64,000 nucleotides of DNA from NCBI RefSeq assembly GCF_022419185.1, contig NZ_JAJOZK010000007.1, positions 62,001-126,000 on the forward strand, written 5' to 3'. Origin of the DNA: Thermomonas flagellata (GTDB lineage: Bacteria; Pseudomonadota; Gammaproteobacteria; Xanthomonadales; Xanthomonadaceae). Of this stretch, positions 57,428 through 64,000 are shown one piece after another. Each line of letters starts with the position of its first letter. Positions within the stretch are counted from its first letter, which is position 1. The translations under genes were made by a program, and so were the position numbers. Below the pieces are notes generated by a model that was not told the origin of the DNA, did not search any database, and saw nothing but the letters and a program-made list of their open reading frames with translations.

Positions 57428-57875
57428 GGCCGGGCGCCGCCGGCCGCTGAGCCGGCGCCGGGCGTACGCCCGGCCGCGCCCGCGGACCCGCGCCAGCAAG
57501 GCAATGCCCGGCGCGGGAGCACGCCCCGGTCGTAACCCGCATGGGAGCAGCGTTCTGGGCACCGGCGCGCGGGGCATGCGCGTGCGCACGGCCGGGCCGG
57601 GCCGGCACACGCTAGCGCCGGCACCCCATGGGCACGGCAAGCATGCAGGGCAGGCATCCCGCTTGCCGGCCATGCCGAGCCCTGCATAGCCGGGGCCGCC
57701 AGCGGCCCGCCCGGCTCAGCCGCGCGATGCGCGCACGTCGCGTGCCGGATGCCACGCACCACGCGTGCGCGACCGCTCGTCGGAACCCCCAGCGGTATCA
57801 CCATTAAAGCGTGATAGGCTTCGCGAAATGCCCTACAGGGGGGCATGGTTCCATCCCGCTTTCTTAGGAGATGCC
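57428..57875. other. 448-base intergenic region before the secreted-protein gene
   Basis: No gene recognised. It contains a perfect 16-base palindrome, CCGGGCGTACGCCCGG (57458-57473), 30 bases after the TPR gene and possibly part of a terminator, though without a T-run. Close to the next gene the sequence becomes less GC-rich (CCATTAAAGCGTGATAGG), as expected for a promoter. An ATGCCC/GGGCAT inverted repeat at 57829-57846 lies 30 bases before the start codon and could form a leader hairpin. Confidence 0.5.
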
Positions 57876-60218
57876 ATGACGGGTCATCGCAAGGGCGCCC
57901 TCGCGGGCGCCGCAGTTGGTTTGTTGTCCTTCACTCTGGCCGCGCTGGCGGCTTCCCCCGGCGGATCCGCTGTCCGGACCGCCCCTGCCCCGCTTCCCAC
58001 CCGTGCCGCGCCGGTCGCCAGCCATGTCGGCGTGCCGCAGGACTGGAGCCAGCGCGCGGTGGTGTATGCCGACCCGCTGCTGCCCGGCGCCACTGCGGAC
58101 GCCCGCCTCGGCGGGGCCGGCTGGGACGTGCGCTACCGCGACCCGCGCTATCTGCTGTCGATGGCCAAACGGCTGCAGGCCGAGGCCGGCGCGGTGCCCG
58201 CAGCCATGGCTTACGCCGCGCCCAGTGCGCTGCAGGCCAGTGCGACCCGTGACGTGCGCCATCGCCGCAGCCCCAACACGCCGCCTCCCGCCACCAGTTC
58301 CCTGCAGCGCGACTGGAGCAACGTGCTCGGCGGCGGCCCCAACGGCCAGGGCGGGCGCGGCTCGCTCAACCTGTTCCCGGCCAAGTACAGCTACGACATC
58401 TTCGCCGCGCCGAACTGCACCAACGATTTCGTGGTCTATCCGACCGTCGCGCCGGGTGCCAATTCCAGCGGCAGCCGCGAGCAGTGGGTCGGCACCTTCA
58501 CCGGCAATCCGGGCAACGGCAACACTGTCACCATCGGCAGTGCCATGCCGCGCCAGGTGGTGCTGACCGCCAGCGCCAGCGACAACACCGGCACCAATTT
58601 CCAGAACCCCAACAACAACAACACCCGGGCCGCCAACCTGGCGGCGGCGATCAACCGCTACAGCAGCCAGACCGGTTTCACTGCGGTCGCCAGCGGCGCC
58701 CAGGTCACCATATATTCGGAAACCACGGGGAACGTGACCAACAGCCTGGTCAGCGAGACCCTCAACAACTTCAGCCTCACCCGCACAAACGGCACCGGCA
58801 CGGCCGGCCAACCCACCATCGTCGCCTTCAACCAGCTCTACCAGGGCCAGTGCAACGGCCCATGGAACCAGAACGGTGCGATCAAGGCGCCGAACGTCCT
58901 GTGGGCCTACAACACCGGCAACGGCTACACGGTCGAGACCTCGCCGGTGCTGTCCTACCACGACGATGCGCGCCAGGTCGCATTCGTGCAGCGCAACGGC
59001 AACACCCTGCAACTGGTGCTGCTGAAGTGGGCCGCCGGCCAGGGCACCGCCGCCAGCCCGGCCACCCCGGCCACCGTGGCCACCAGCGGCGCCGCCTACG
59101 CCGCCGCGCGCGCCGGCAGCGGCAGCGCGATGCTGGCGCTGACCTTCAGCGGCACCAGCAATACCGACGGCCAGGCGACCTTCTCCTCGCCCTACGTGGA
59201 CTACGCCGCCGACGTGCTGTGGGTCGGCGACGGCAACGGCCGCCTGCACAAGTTCACCGGGGTGTTCCAAGGCGTGCCGACCGAAGTCACCACCGGCGGG
59301 TTCCCGGCCACGGTCGAGGCCGGCATGAAGCTGTCCTCGCCGGTGGCCTTCGCCGGCCAGGTGTACGTCGGCAGCCAGAGCGGCGGTGCCGGTATCGGCG
59401 GCAAGCTGCACCGGGTGGATGCCAGCACCGGCAGCGTGGTCAGCGGTGCCAAGCTCGCGTTCGACAACACCACCGGCCTGCGCGACAGCGTGTTGGTGGA
59501 CGCCAATACCGGCAGCGTGTTCGGCTTCCTGTTCAGCACGCCCATCGCCAGTGACCAGCCCACCTGCACGATCAGCCCGAGCACTAATGGCCTGACCAAT
59601 GCGTGCCGTGCGGTAGTGCGTTATCCGCTCACCTTCGCCGCCGGCGCGCCGCCGGCCGAGATCGCCTATGTCGGCCGCGGCAACAGCACGGTCAGCACGC
59701 TGTACGCCGGGATGTTCGACGAGGCCTACTACAGCAGCCCGACCGGCACCGGGGCGCTCTACATCGTCGGTGGTGCCAGCAACGACACATTCGTTCCGAC
59801 CCTGTGGAAGATCCCGCTGGTCAACGGCGCGATGGGCACTCCGGTCATCGGGCCGGTGGTCGGCCTCAACGACTGCAACACGGTCGGCGACTGCCTGACC
59901 AACAACTGGGATTGGTCGCCGGTGACCGTGATCAAGAACGGCAGCCGCGAGTTCCTCTACTTCAGCATGGCCAAGAAGGCCAACCTGCCGGCCACCGGCT
60001 GCACCGGCGACTGCCTGTACATGTTCGACGTCGCCAGCGGCCCGTGGTCGCCCAGCCTGGCCCCCGGCGCCGGCCTGCCGACCTTCGGCGGCACCAGCGG
60101 GATCGTGGTGGACAACATCAGCAGTTCCCCCGGCGCCTCGCAGGTGTATTTCAGCCATGGCGGCAACGTCAACGGCACCGGCAACGCGGTGCAAGCCAGC
60201 CAGGCCGGGCTGCTCTGA
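57876..60218 (+). CDS. large secreted protein, probable beta-propeller
   Basis: A 780-aa protein with a Sec signal peptide (ALAGAAVGLLSFTLAALAAS). The start at 57876 is favoured by TTAGGAGATGCC just upstream. Residues 75-170 are a linker; then an Asn/Thr-rich domain (TNDFVVYPTVAPGANSSGSR, NNNNTRAANLAAAINRYSSQ). From about residue 320 repeated strands such as NVLWAYNTGNGYTVETSPVL, DVLWVGDGNGRLHKFTGVF, GKLHRVDASTGSVVSG and ADVASGPWSPSL-like segments suggest a PQQ/PilY1-type propeller. Several Cys are paired at short spacing (CTGDC). It ends QASQAGLL. Unusually Asn-rich and less GC-biased than neighbours. It precedes a RiPP-like cluster and shares its ribosome binding site sequence; function unknown. 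Confidence 0.8.
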   Translation: MTGHRKGALAGAAVGLLSFTLAALAASPGGSAVRTAPAPLPTRAAPVASHVGVPQDWSQRAVVYADPLLPGATADARLGGAGWDVRYRDPRYLLSMAKRLQAEAGAVPAAMAYAAPSALQASATRDVRHRRSPNTPPPATSSLQRDWSNVLGGGPNGQGGRGSLNLFPAKYSYDIFAAPNCTNDFVVYPTVAPGANSSGSREQWVGTFTGNPGNGNTVTIGSAMPRQVVLTASASDNTGTNFQNPNNNNTRAANLAAAINRYSSQTGFTAVASGAQVTIYSETTGNVTNSLVSETLNNFSLTRTNGTGTAGQPTIVAFNQLYQGQCNGPWNQNGAIKAPNVLWAYNTGNGYTVETSPVLSYHDDARQVAFVQRNGNTLQLVLLKWAAGQGTAASPATPATVATSGAAYAAARAGSGSAMLALTFSGTSNTDGQATFSSPYVDYAADVLWVGDGNGRLHKFTGVFQGVPTEVTTGGFPATVEAGMKLSSPVAFAGQVYVGSQSGGAGIGGKLHRVDASTGSVVSGAKLAFDNTTGLRDSVLVDANTGSVFGFLFSTPIASDQPTCTISPSTNGLTNACRAVVRYPLTFAAGAPPAEIAYVGRGNSTVSTLYAGMFDEAYYSSPTGTGALYIVGGASNDTFVPTLWKIPLVNGAMGTPVIGPVVGLNDCNTVGDCLTNNWDWSPVTVIKNGSREFLYFSMAKKANLPATGCTGDCLYMFDVASGPWSPSLAPGAGLPTFGGTSGIVVDNISSSPGASQVYFSHGGNVNGTGNAVQASQAGLL

Positions 60219-60313
60219 TGGCCCGTATGCGCTCTGCAGCCCTCATCCCGAGCAACAGCCGCTGATGGCCTGAGACCAAAAAATTTGCAGACGTCGTCCC
60301 GATCCAGATATCG

Positions 60314-60341
60314 TTGGCTTGTCGCGCGCTGAATCTGTAAG
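60314..60341 (+). promoter_or_regulatory. possible promoter of the RiPP-like cluster
   Basis: TTGGCT (60314-60319), 16 bases, TGTAAG (60336-60341) lie 33 bases before the precursor start, in a locally AT-richer gap (60219-60373) that also has an A6 run near 60278-60283. Both hexamers match the consensus only partly. Confidence 0.3.
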
Positions 60342-60373
60342 CTCATCAAGCCCAATCGATAGGAGATGCCATC

Positions 60374-60541
60374 GTGAAGGATCAGCAGCACGCCACAGCC
60401 CCGCAGCAGGGGCAGTTCGAGCGCCTTCCGTACCAGAAGCCGGCCTTCCAGCACGAGCCTGTGTTCGAGACCATGGCCCTGGCCTGCGGCAAGGTCAACA
60501 TCACCCAGCAAGCCTGCCGCGGCCGCCGCAACGCGTCCTGA
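60374..60541 (+). CDS. putative RiPP precursor peptide
   Basis: A 55-residue peptide with a GTG start preceded by TAGGAGATGCC. The N-terminal half is Gln-rich (KDQQHATAPQQGQFERLPYQ), then KPAFQHEPVFETMALACGK and the C-terminal CGKVNITQQACRGRRNAS. There are two cysteines, C38 and C48. The layout (hydrophilic leader with a YxKPxF...FET element, short Cys-bearing tail, next to PqqD and a radical SAM enzyme) is typical of a RiPP precursor. ALA directly before C38 is a signal-peptidase-like -3/-1 motif. Several reading frames overlap, but this one has the site spacing and context. The ripening chemistry is unknown. Confidence 0.75.
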   Translation: MKDQQHATAPQQGQFERLPYQKPAFQHEPVFETMALACGKVNITQQACRGRRNAS

Positions 60542-60624
60542 GGATTCGATCCACGCCGGCGACCCGCGACGGCGCCCGCCTTCAGCTGGCGCAGGACAGC
60601 CTGCGCCAATCCGGAGTGCTACGG

Positions 60625-61008
60625 ATGCGCGCCTATGGCAGCAGCATGCTGCCGGCGATCCAGCCGGGCGACGAGCTGGTGTTCGCGCCGGTCGCCGCGG
60701 AGGGCCTGCGGCTCGGGCAGATCGTGCTGCTGCGCCAGAGGGACGCGCTGCGCGTGCATCGGATCGTGGCGATCGGGGCGGACGCCATCGTGACCCAGGG
60801 GGACAGCCTCCGCCACCGCGACGGCGCCATTGCCCTGCATGATGTCCTCGGCGTGCTGGTGGCGCAGTCGCGCGCCGGCCGCGCCCTGCCACCGCCCCAC
60901 GGTCCGGCGCGCTGGCGCACCCGCCTCGCCCGCTGGCTGCTGCGCCATCTGCCCGGCGCACGCCGGGTGGCCGTCCGTTTTCCCCGCCTGAGCGACCTGC
61001 TGCGATGA
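60625..61008 (+). CDS. S24/S26 (ER/SipW-type) signal peptidase homologue
   Basis: About 127 aa from ATG 60625, which has GGAG 8 bases upstream; GTG 60616 is an alternative, and the frame is open back to 60319, where it would overlap the precursor. Catalytic Ser7 is in YGSSMLPAIQPGDELVF and His45 in LRVHRIVAIGADAIVTQGDS, so it has the Ser-His arrangement of ER-type signal peptidases (Sec11, SipW) rather than the Ser-Lys of LepB. No transmembrane segment precedes the domain, so it is probably cytosolic. Its place right after the precursor suggests leader removal. The stop overlaps the kinase gene as ATGA. Confidence 0.8.
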   Translation: MRAYGSSMLPAIQPGDELVFAPVAAEGLRLGQIVLLRQRDALRVHRIVAIGADAIVTQGDSLRHRDGAIALHDVLGVLVAQSRAGRALPPPHGPARWRTRLARWLLRHLPGARRVAVRFPRLSDLLR

Positions 61009-61838
61009 CCACCGCTCCTGCCCCGTTTCCGCTGGACATCGGCATCGGCGGCATCAACGTGCGCCTGGAGACCCAATCGCCGGACTTCGCCCAGATGATG
61101 GCCGCGCGCTTCCGCGGCTTCACCGCCCCGACCGGCGCACCGCACTACGTGTTCGACACCGAAGTGGTGCCCCTGGGTACGCCGGACCCGGTGCTGGACG
61201 GCACTACCACCGAGGTTGGCGTGCACCGCGAGGGCAGCGCCTGGCGCCTGACCTGCGGCGACTTCGAGGCCCGCTTCGACCCGCGCGCCGGGCGCGGCCG
61301 GGTGCGCCTGCACCCGAGCCCGTACTCGCTCGACACCGTGCTGCGCATCCTCCACACGGTGCTGCTGGCCGAGGAAGGCGGGATGCTGATGCACGCCTCC
61401 AGCGCCGTGCTGGACGGCCGCGCCTGGCTGTTCACCGGCGTCTCCGGCTCGGGCAAGACCACGATCTCGCGCCTGGCCCCGCGCGATGCCCGGGTGCTGA
61501 CCGACGAGATGTCGTTCGTTCGCCGCGATCCTGCCGGCGGCTACCGCGCCCACGGCACCCCGTTCGCGGGCGAGCTGTCCACCCCGGGCGAGAACACCAG
61601 CGCCCCGCTGGCCGGCATCTTCCTGCTGGCCAAGGGCGAGCAGAACCGGATCGACCCGCTGCCGCCGGCGCAGGCCGTGCGCACCCTGCTGGCGAACGTG
61701 CTCTACTTCGCGCGCGACGACGCCCTGACCGCACGCGTGTTCGACAATGCCATCGCGCTGGCGGCCGCGGTGCCGGTCCGCCGGCTGACCTTCTACCCCG
61801 ACCACCGCGTGTGGGATCTGCTGCGAGCCTCCGCATGA
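61005..61838 (+). CDS. HprK-related kinase
   Basis: A 277-aa protein related to the HPr kinase C-terminal domain. The P-loop is GVSGSGKTT (residues 145-153) in WLFTGVSGSGKTTISRLAPRDARVLTDEMSFV, followed by the Walker-B-like DEM and HGTPFAGELSTPGENTSAPLAGIFLLAKGE. No HPr protein or PTS gene is near. HprK-related proteins occur in several RiPP clusters together with PqqD-type proteins; phosphorylation of the precursor (Thr33, Thr44 or Ser55) or an ATP-driven accessory step are possibilities. Coupled by ATGA overlaps on both sides. Confidence 0.85.
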   Translation: MTTAPAPFPLDIGIGGINVRLETQSPDFAQMMAARFRGFTAPTGAPHYVFDTEVVPLGTPDPVLDGTTTEVGVHREGSAWRLTCGDFEARFDPRAGRGRVRLHPSPYSLDTVLRILHTVLLAEEGGMLMHASSAVLDGRAWLFTGVSGSGKTTISRLAPRDARVLTDEMSFVRRDPAGGYRAHGTPFAGELSTPGENTSAPLAGIFLLAKGEQNRIDPLPPAQAVRTLLANVLYFARDDALTARVFDNAIALAAAVPVRRLTFYPDHRVWDLLRASA

Positions 61839-62137
61839 CCGAGCCGACCTACATCCTCCGTTCCCCGCAGGTGGCCGCGCGCCGGATCGGCGACGAACTG
61901 ATGATCATGTCCGGGCAGGCGTCCGCGGTGTTCAGCCTGAACGAGACCGCGGCCCTGCTGTGGGACGCCGCCGATGGCCGCACCCCGCTGCAGGAGATCG
62001 TGCGCACCCGGATCTGCCCACGCTACGCGGTGGATGTGGACACGGCCCTGGCCGATGCGCTGGAGCTGGTGCAGGGGCTGGCCGGGCATGGCATCCTGCA
62101 GGTGGCCGACCGGCCGTTCGCGGAGACCGACGGATGA
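61835..62137 (+). CDS. PqqD-like RiPP recognition element protein
   Basis: A 100-aa stand-alone PqqD domain. It contains the pattern YILRSPQVAARRIGDELMIMSGQASAVFSLNETAALLWDAADGRTPLQEIVR, with the conserved S-L-N-E-T-A-x-x-L-W core and a winged-helix end (VDVDTALADALELVQGLAGHGILQV). PqqD proteins bind the leader and hand the precursor to the modifying enzyme. It overlaps the kinase and the radical SAM gene by four bases each, so the three are made in equal amounts. Confidence 0.9.
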   Translation: MTEPTYILRSPQVAARRIGDELMIMSGQASAVFSLNETAALLWDAADGRTPLQEIVRTRICPRYAVDVDTALADALELVQGLAGHGILQVADRPFAETDG

Positions 62138-63219
62138 GCGTGATGGAGACCATGGCCACCCGCGCGATGGCGCTGGGCATCCCGCTGGCCGTGCAGGTGG
62201 ACCTGACCTACCGCTGCAACGAGCGCTGCATCCACTGCTACCTCGACCACGAGGACCACGGCGAGCTGCGCACCGATGAAGTGCTCGGCCTGCTCGACCA
62301 ACTGGCCGAGGCCGGCACCTTCTTCCTCAACCTCAGCGGCGGCGAGATCTTCATGCGCCCGGACCTGTTCGAGATCATCGAACACGCGCGCCGGCGGCAG
62401 TTCTCGGTCAAGCTCAAGACCAACGGGGTGATGATCCGCGCGGCCAAGGCCCGGCGTCTGGCGCAGCTGGGCATCGAATCGGTGCAGATCAGCCTGTACT
62501 CGCACGATGCCGAGACCCACGACGCGATCACCAAGCTGCCCGGCTCGTTCAAGCGCAGCGTGGAGGCCGCGCGCCTACTGCGCGAGGCCGGGATCAAGGT
62601 GATCTTCGCCAACGTGCTGATGGCGCAGAACGCCGACCACTACAAACAGGTGCAGGCGCTGGCGGAGGCCATGGGCGTGCGCTACGAGGTGGACGCCACG
62701 ATCACCCCGATGCTGGACGGCGACCGCACCCCGGTCGCGCTGAACATGGACGGCGAGCGCCTGCGCGGCATCCTGCACGACACCTCGCTGCTGGGCGACC
62801 AGGCCGAGCGCTTCCTCGCCCCCCCGTCCGGCCCGACCCCGCTGGAGGAGGCCTACGAGACCCTGCCCTGCAGCGCCGGCCACACCGCCTGCTATGTCTC
62901 CCCGTATGGCGACGTGTACCCCTGCGTGCAGTTCCCGTACAAGGTGGGCAATATCCGCGAGCAGCGCTTCCTGGACATCTGGCGCGACTCCCCGCAGCTC
63001 AACGAGGTGCGCGCGATCCGGGTGTCGGACCTGGAAGGCTGCTCGAGCTGCGTGCATGGCAGCAGTTGCACCCGCTGCCCGGGGCTGGCCTACCTGGAAG
63101 GCAACATGCGCGGGCCATCGACCCAGGACTGCGAGAAGTCCTTCGCGCGCACCGGGGTGCCCTCGCGCAACCTGCTGCGCAAGCAGGGGCGCAGCATCCC
63201 GCTGGTGGTGGTGGAATGA
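62134..63219 (+). CDS. radical SAM/SPASM peptide-modifying enzyme
   Basis: A 361-aa radical SAM enzyme. The [4Fe-4S] Cx3Cx2C motif is C28-NER-C32-IH-C35, followed by the SAM-contacting LSGGEIFMRPDLF. The C-terminal SPASM region is Cys-rich: C246, C253, C264 (CYVSPYGDVYPCVQFPYKVGNI) and then CSSCVHGSSCTRCPG ... QDC, enough for two auxiliary clusters. Such enzymes install carbon-carbon or thioether bonds in RiPPs, or mature quinone cofactors. Substrate is inferred to be the 55-residue peptide. It is the last gene of the cluster; no transporter follows. Confidence 0.93.
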   Translation: MSVMETMATRAMALGIPLAVQVDLTYRCNERCIHCYLDHEDHGELRTDEVLGLLDQLAEAGTFFLNLSGGEIFMRPDLFEIIEHARRRQFSVKLKTNGVMIRAAKARRLAQLGIESVQISLYSHDAETHDAITKLPGSFKRSVEAARLLREAGIKVIFANVLMAQNADHYKQVQALAEAMGVRYEVDATITPMLDGDRTPVALNMDGERLRGILHDTSLLGDQAERFLAPPSGPTPLEEAYETLPCSAGHTACYVSPYGDVYPCVQFPYKVGNIREQRFLDIWRDSPQLNEVRAIRVSDLEGCSSCVHGSSCTRCPGLAYLEGNMRGPSTQDCEKSFARTGVPSRNLLRKQGRSIPLVVVE

Positions 63220-63365
63220 AGGGCCGCGTGGCGACTGCCTGCCGGGGCCGTCTCATTCTCTGACCGGCGGCTCCGCGGCTGGCCGCTGCCAACGACCTGT
63301 GGCCATCGCGCCACCTGCGATCCCCGGCAGGCGGCCTGCGGCAGCGGCCTCCGCGCGTGTCCGGC

Positions 63366-64000
63366 TCAATCGCGCAACAGCCAGCGGAACAGCGCAATCG
63401 CGCGCGCGCGGTCGCGGCTGAGCCAATACCAGCCGATGCACAACGCCACATAGGCCAACAGCAGCAGCGGATGCGGCACGTGCAGGCGCATCGCCAGCCC
63501 CGCCGCCAGCCCGCACAGCAGGCTGAACACCGTCAGCCAGACCGCGGCGCGGGTCGCGCCGAAGCCGGCGTCCTGCATCAGGTGGTGGATATGGTCGCGC
63601 CCGGCGGCGAACGGCGAGCGCCCCTCCTGCAGCCGGCGCACGATCAGCACCAGGGTGTCCATCACCGGCACCGGCACCAGCCACAGCGCCAGCACCGGGT
63701 TGACCGGATGCCCGGGATTCTGGGTCAGGCGGAACGCGACCCAGGCGATCACCAGGCCAAGGAAGCCGCTGCCGGCATTGCCCATGAAGATCCGTGCCCG
63801 CGGCCGCCAGGGGAAGCGCAGGTTCCACAGCAGGAACCCGGCCAGCGCGCCGCACAGGATCGCCACCCGCTGCGCCAGCCCGAAGTTGCCCGCATACACC
63901 GCCGCCGCGGCGAGCATCACCAGCGCCGCCAGCCCGAGCAGCCCGGCCAGCCCGTCGGCGCCGTCGATCATGTTCATGGCGTTGATCAGGCCGACGGTGG
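63366..64000 (-). CDS. glycosyl-1-phosphate transferase, WecA/MraY family (5' end beyond window)
   Basis: C-terminal part of an undecaprenyl-phosphate sugar-1-phosphate transferase. The frame enters at base 64000 and shows NAMNMIDGADGLAGLLGLAAL, the catalytic loop of WecA-type enzymes, then RIFMGNAGSGFLGLVIAWVAF and the conserved GRDHIHHLMQDAGF near the C-terminus. MGNAGS replaces the MGDAGS of E. coli WecA. At least six transmembrane helices are visible. It starts O-antigen or exopolysaccharide synthesis by loading a sugar phosphate onto the lipid carrier. Convergent with the RiPP-like cluster. Confidence 0.92.
   Translation of the reverse strand, partial: TVGLINAMNMIDGADGLAGLLGLAALVMLAAAAVYAGNFGLAQRVAILCGALAGFLLWNLRFPWRPRARIFMGNAGSGFLGLVIAWVAFRLTQNPGHPVNPVLALWLVPVPVMDTLVLIVRRLQEGRSPFAAGRDHIHHLMQDAGFGATRAAVWLTVFSLLCGLAAGLAMRLHVPHPLLLLAYVALCIGWYWLSRDRARAIALFRWLLRD

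Noticed and set aside
57864-60194. Minus-strand frame of 776 codons opposite the secreted protein
   Set aside because: Ala/Gly/Arg/His-rich shadow; the plus-strand protein has a signal peptide, ribosome binding site and sensible composition.
60319-60624. Extended N-terminus of the peptidase starting at TTG 60319
   Set aside because: It would overlap the whole precursor gene and encodes Arg/Ala-rich sequence without a ribosome binding site; the peptidase domain begins near 60625.

Overview
The window is very GC-rich, gene-dense and chromosomal. Its gene content points to a member of the Lysobacterales (Xanthomonadaceae; Lysobacter/Luteimonas-like). The markers are a LacI plus TonB-receptor pair, complete ccmABCDEFGHI, serC-pheA-hisC-aroA, a MetX-type acyltransferase beside a cysteine dioxygenase, and a phasin/PHA-granule-regulator neighbourhood. 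No insertion sequence, prophage or CRISPR array was seen.

Layout. 1-3200: a truncated Oar-like TonB-dependent receptor preceded by its LacI repressor, whose promoter region carries two inverted copies of a LacI-type operator. 3200-10800: housekeeping genes (BolA-like, YciI, scpA-scpB-rluB, pirin, tpx, and an omega-amidase plus methionine/glutamine-type aminotransferase pair). 10900-17630: cytochrome c maturation operon. 17700-19640: MetX-like acyltransferase, cysteine dioxygenase, tRNA-Leu(CAA). 19640-20757: an unusually long non-coding stretch with several hairpins. 20758-31826: repetitive membrane-anchored protein, nfuA, phhB, rluC, rne with a long structured leader, a NarL-type response regulator, tRNA-Ser(UGA), lysR, serS and a TonB-like protein.

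31830-41437: an operon headed by an ECF sigma factor and its ChrR-type zinc anti-sigma. It continues with a desaturase, FAD amine-oxidase-like protein, DUF1365, two cyclopropane-fatty-acid-synthase-like methyltransferases, DUF2878, DUF1295 and a lipocalin, almost all joined by 1-4 base overlaps. Three copies of one bipartite promoter motif (GCATCCG, 14 bases, GCGTAG) precede the sigma factor, a secreted protein and the desaturase. A one-mismatch copy with the same spacing precedes msrPQ at 46.2 kb. This looks like a self-regulated oxidative-stress regulon remodelling membrane lipids and repairing envelope methionines.

41457-46111: aromatic amino acid/serine operon on the minus strand. 46296-57427: msrPQ, a PHA-granule regulator, an FHA-like membrane protein, patatin, phasin, a membrane-anchored Mrr-like nuclease, a two-domain fatty acyl-CoA reductase, acyl-CoA-binding protein, TetR regulator and a TPR-like protein; several of these suggest lipid storage.

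57876-63219: the most novel region. A large secreted protein is followed by a 55-residue two-cysteine peptide, an ER/SipW-type signal-peptidase homologue, an HprK-related kinase, a PqqD-like RRE protein and a radical SAM/SPASM enzyme. The last four overlap by ATGA. I read this as a RiPP biosynthetic cluster of unassigned class in which the co-encoded peptidase may release an N-terminal-cysteine product. The window ends in a WecA/MraY-type glycosyl-phosphate transferase cut by the edge.
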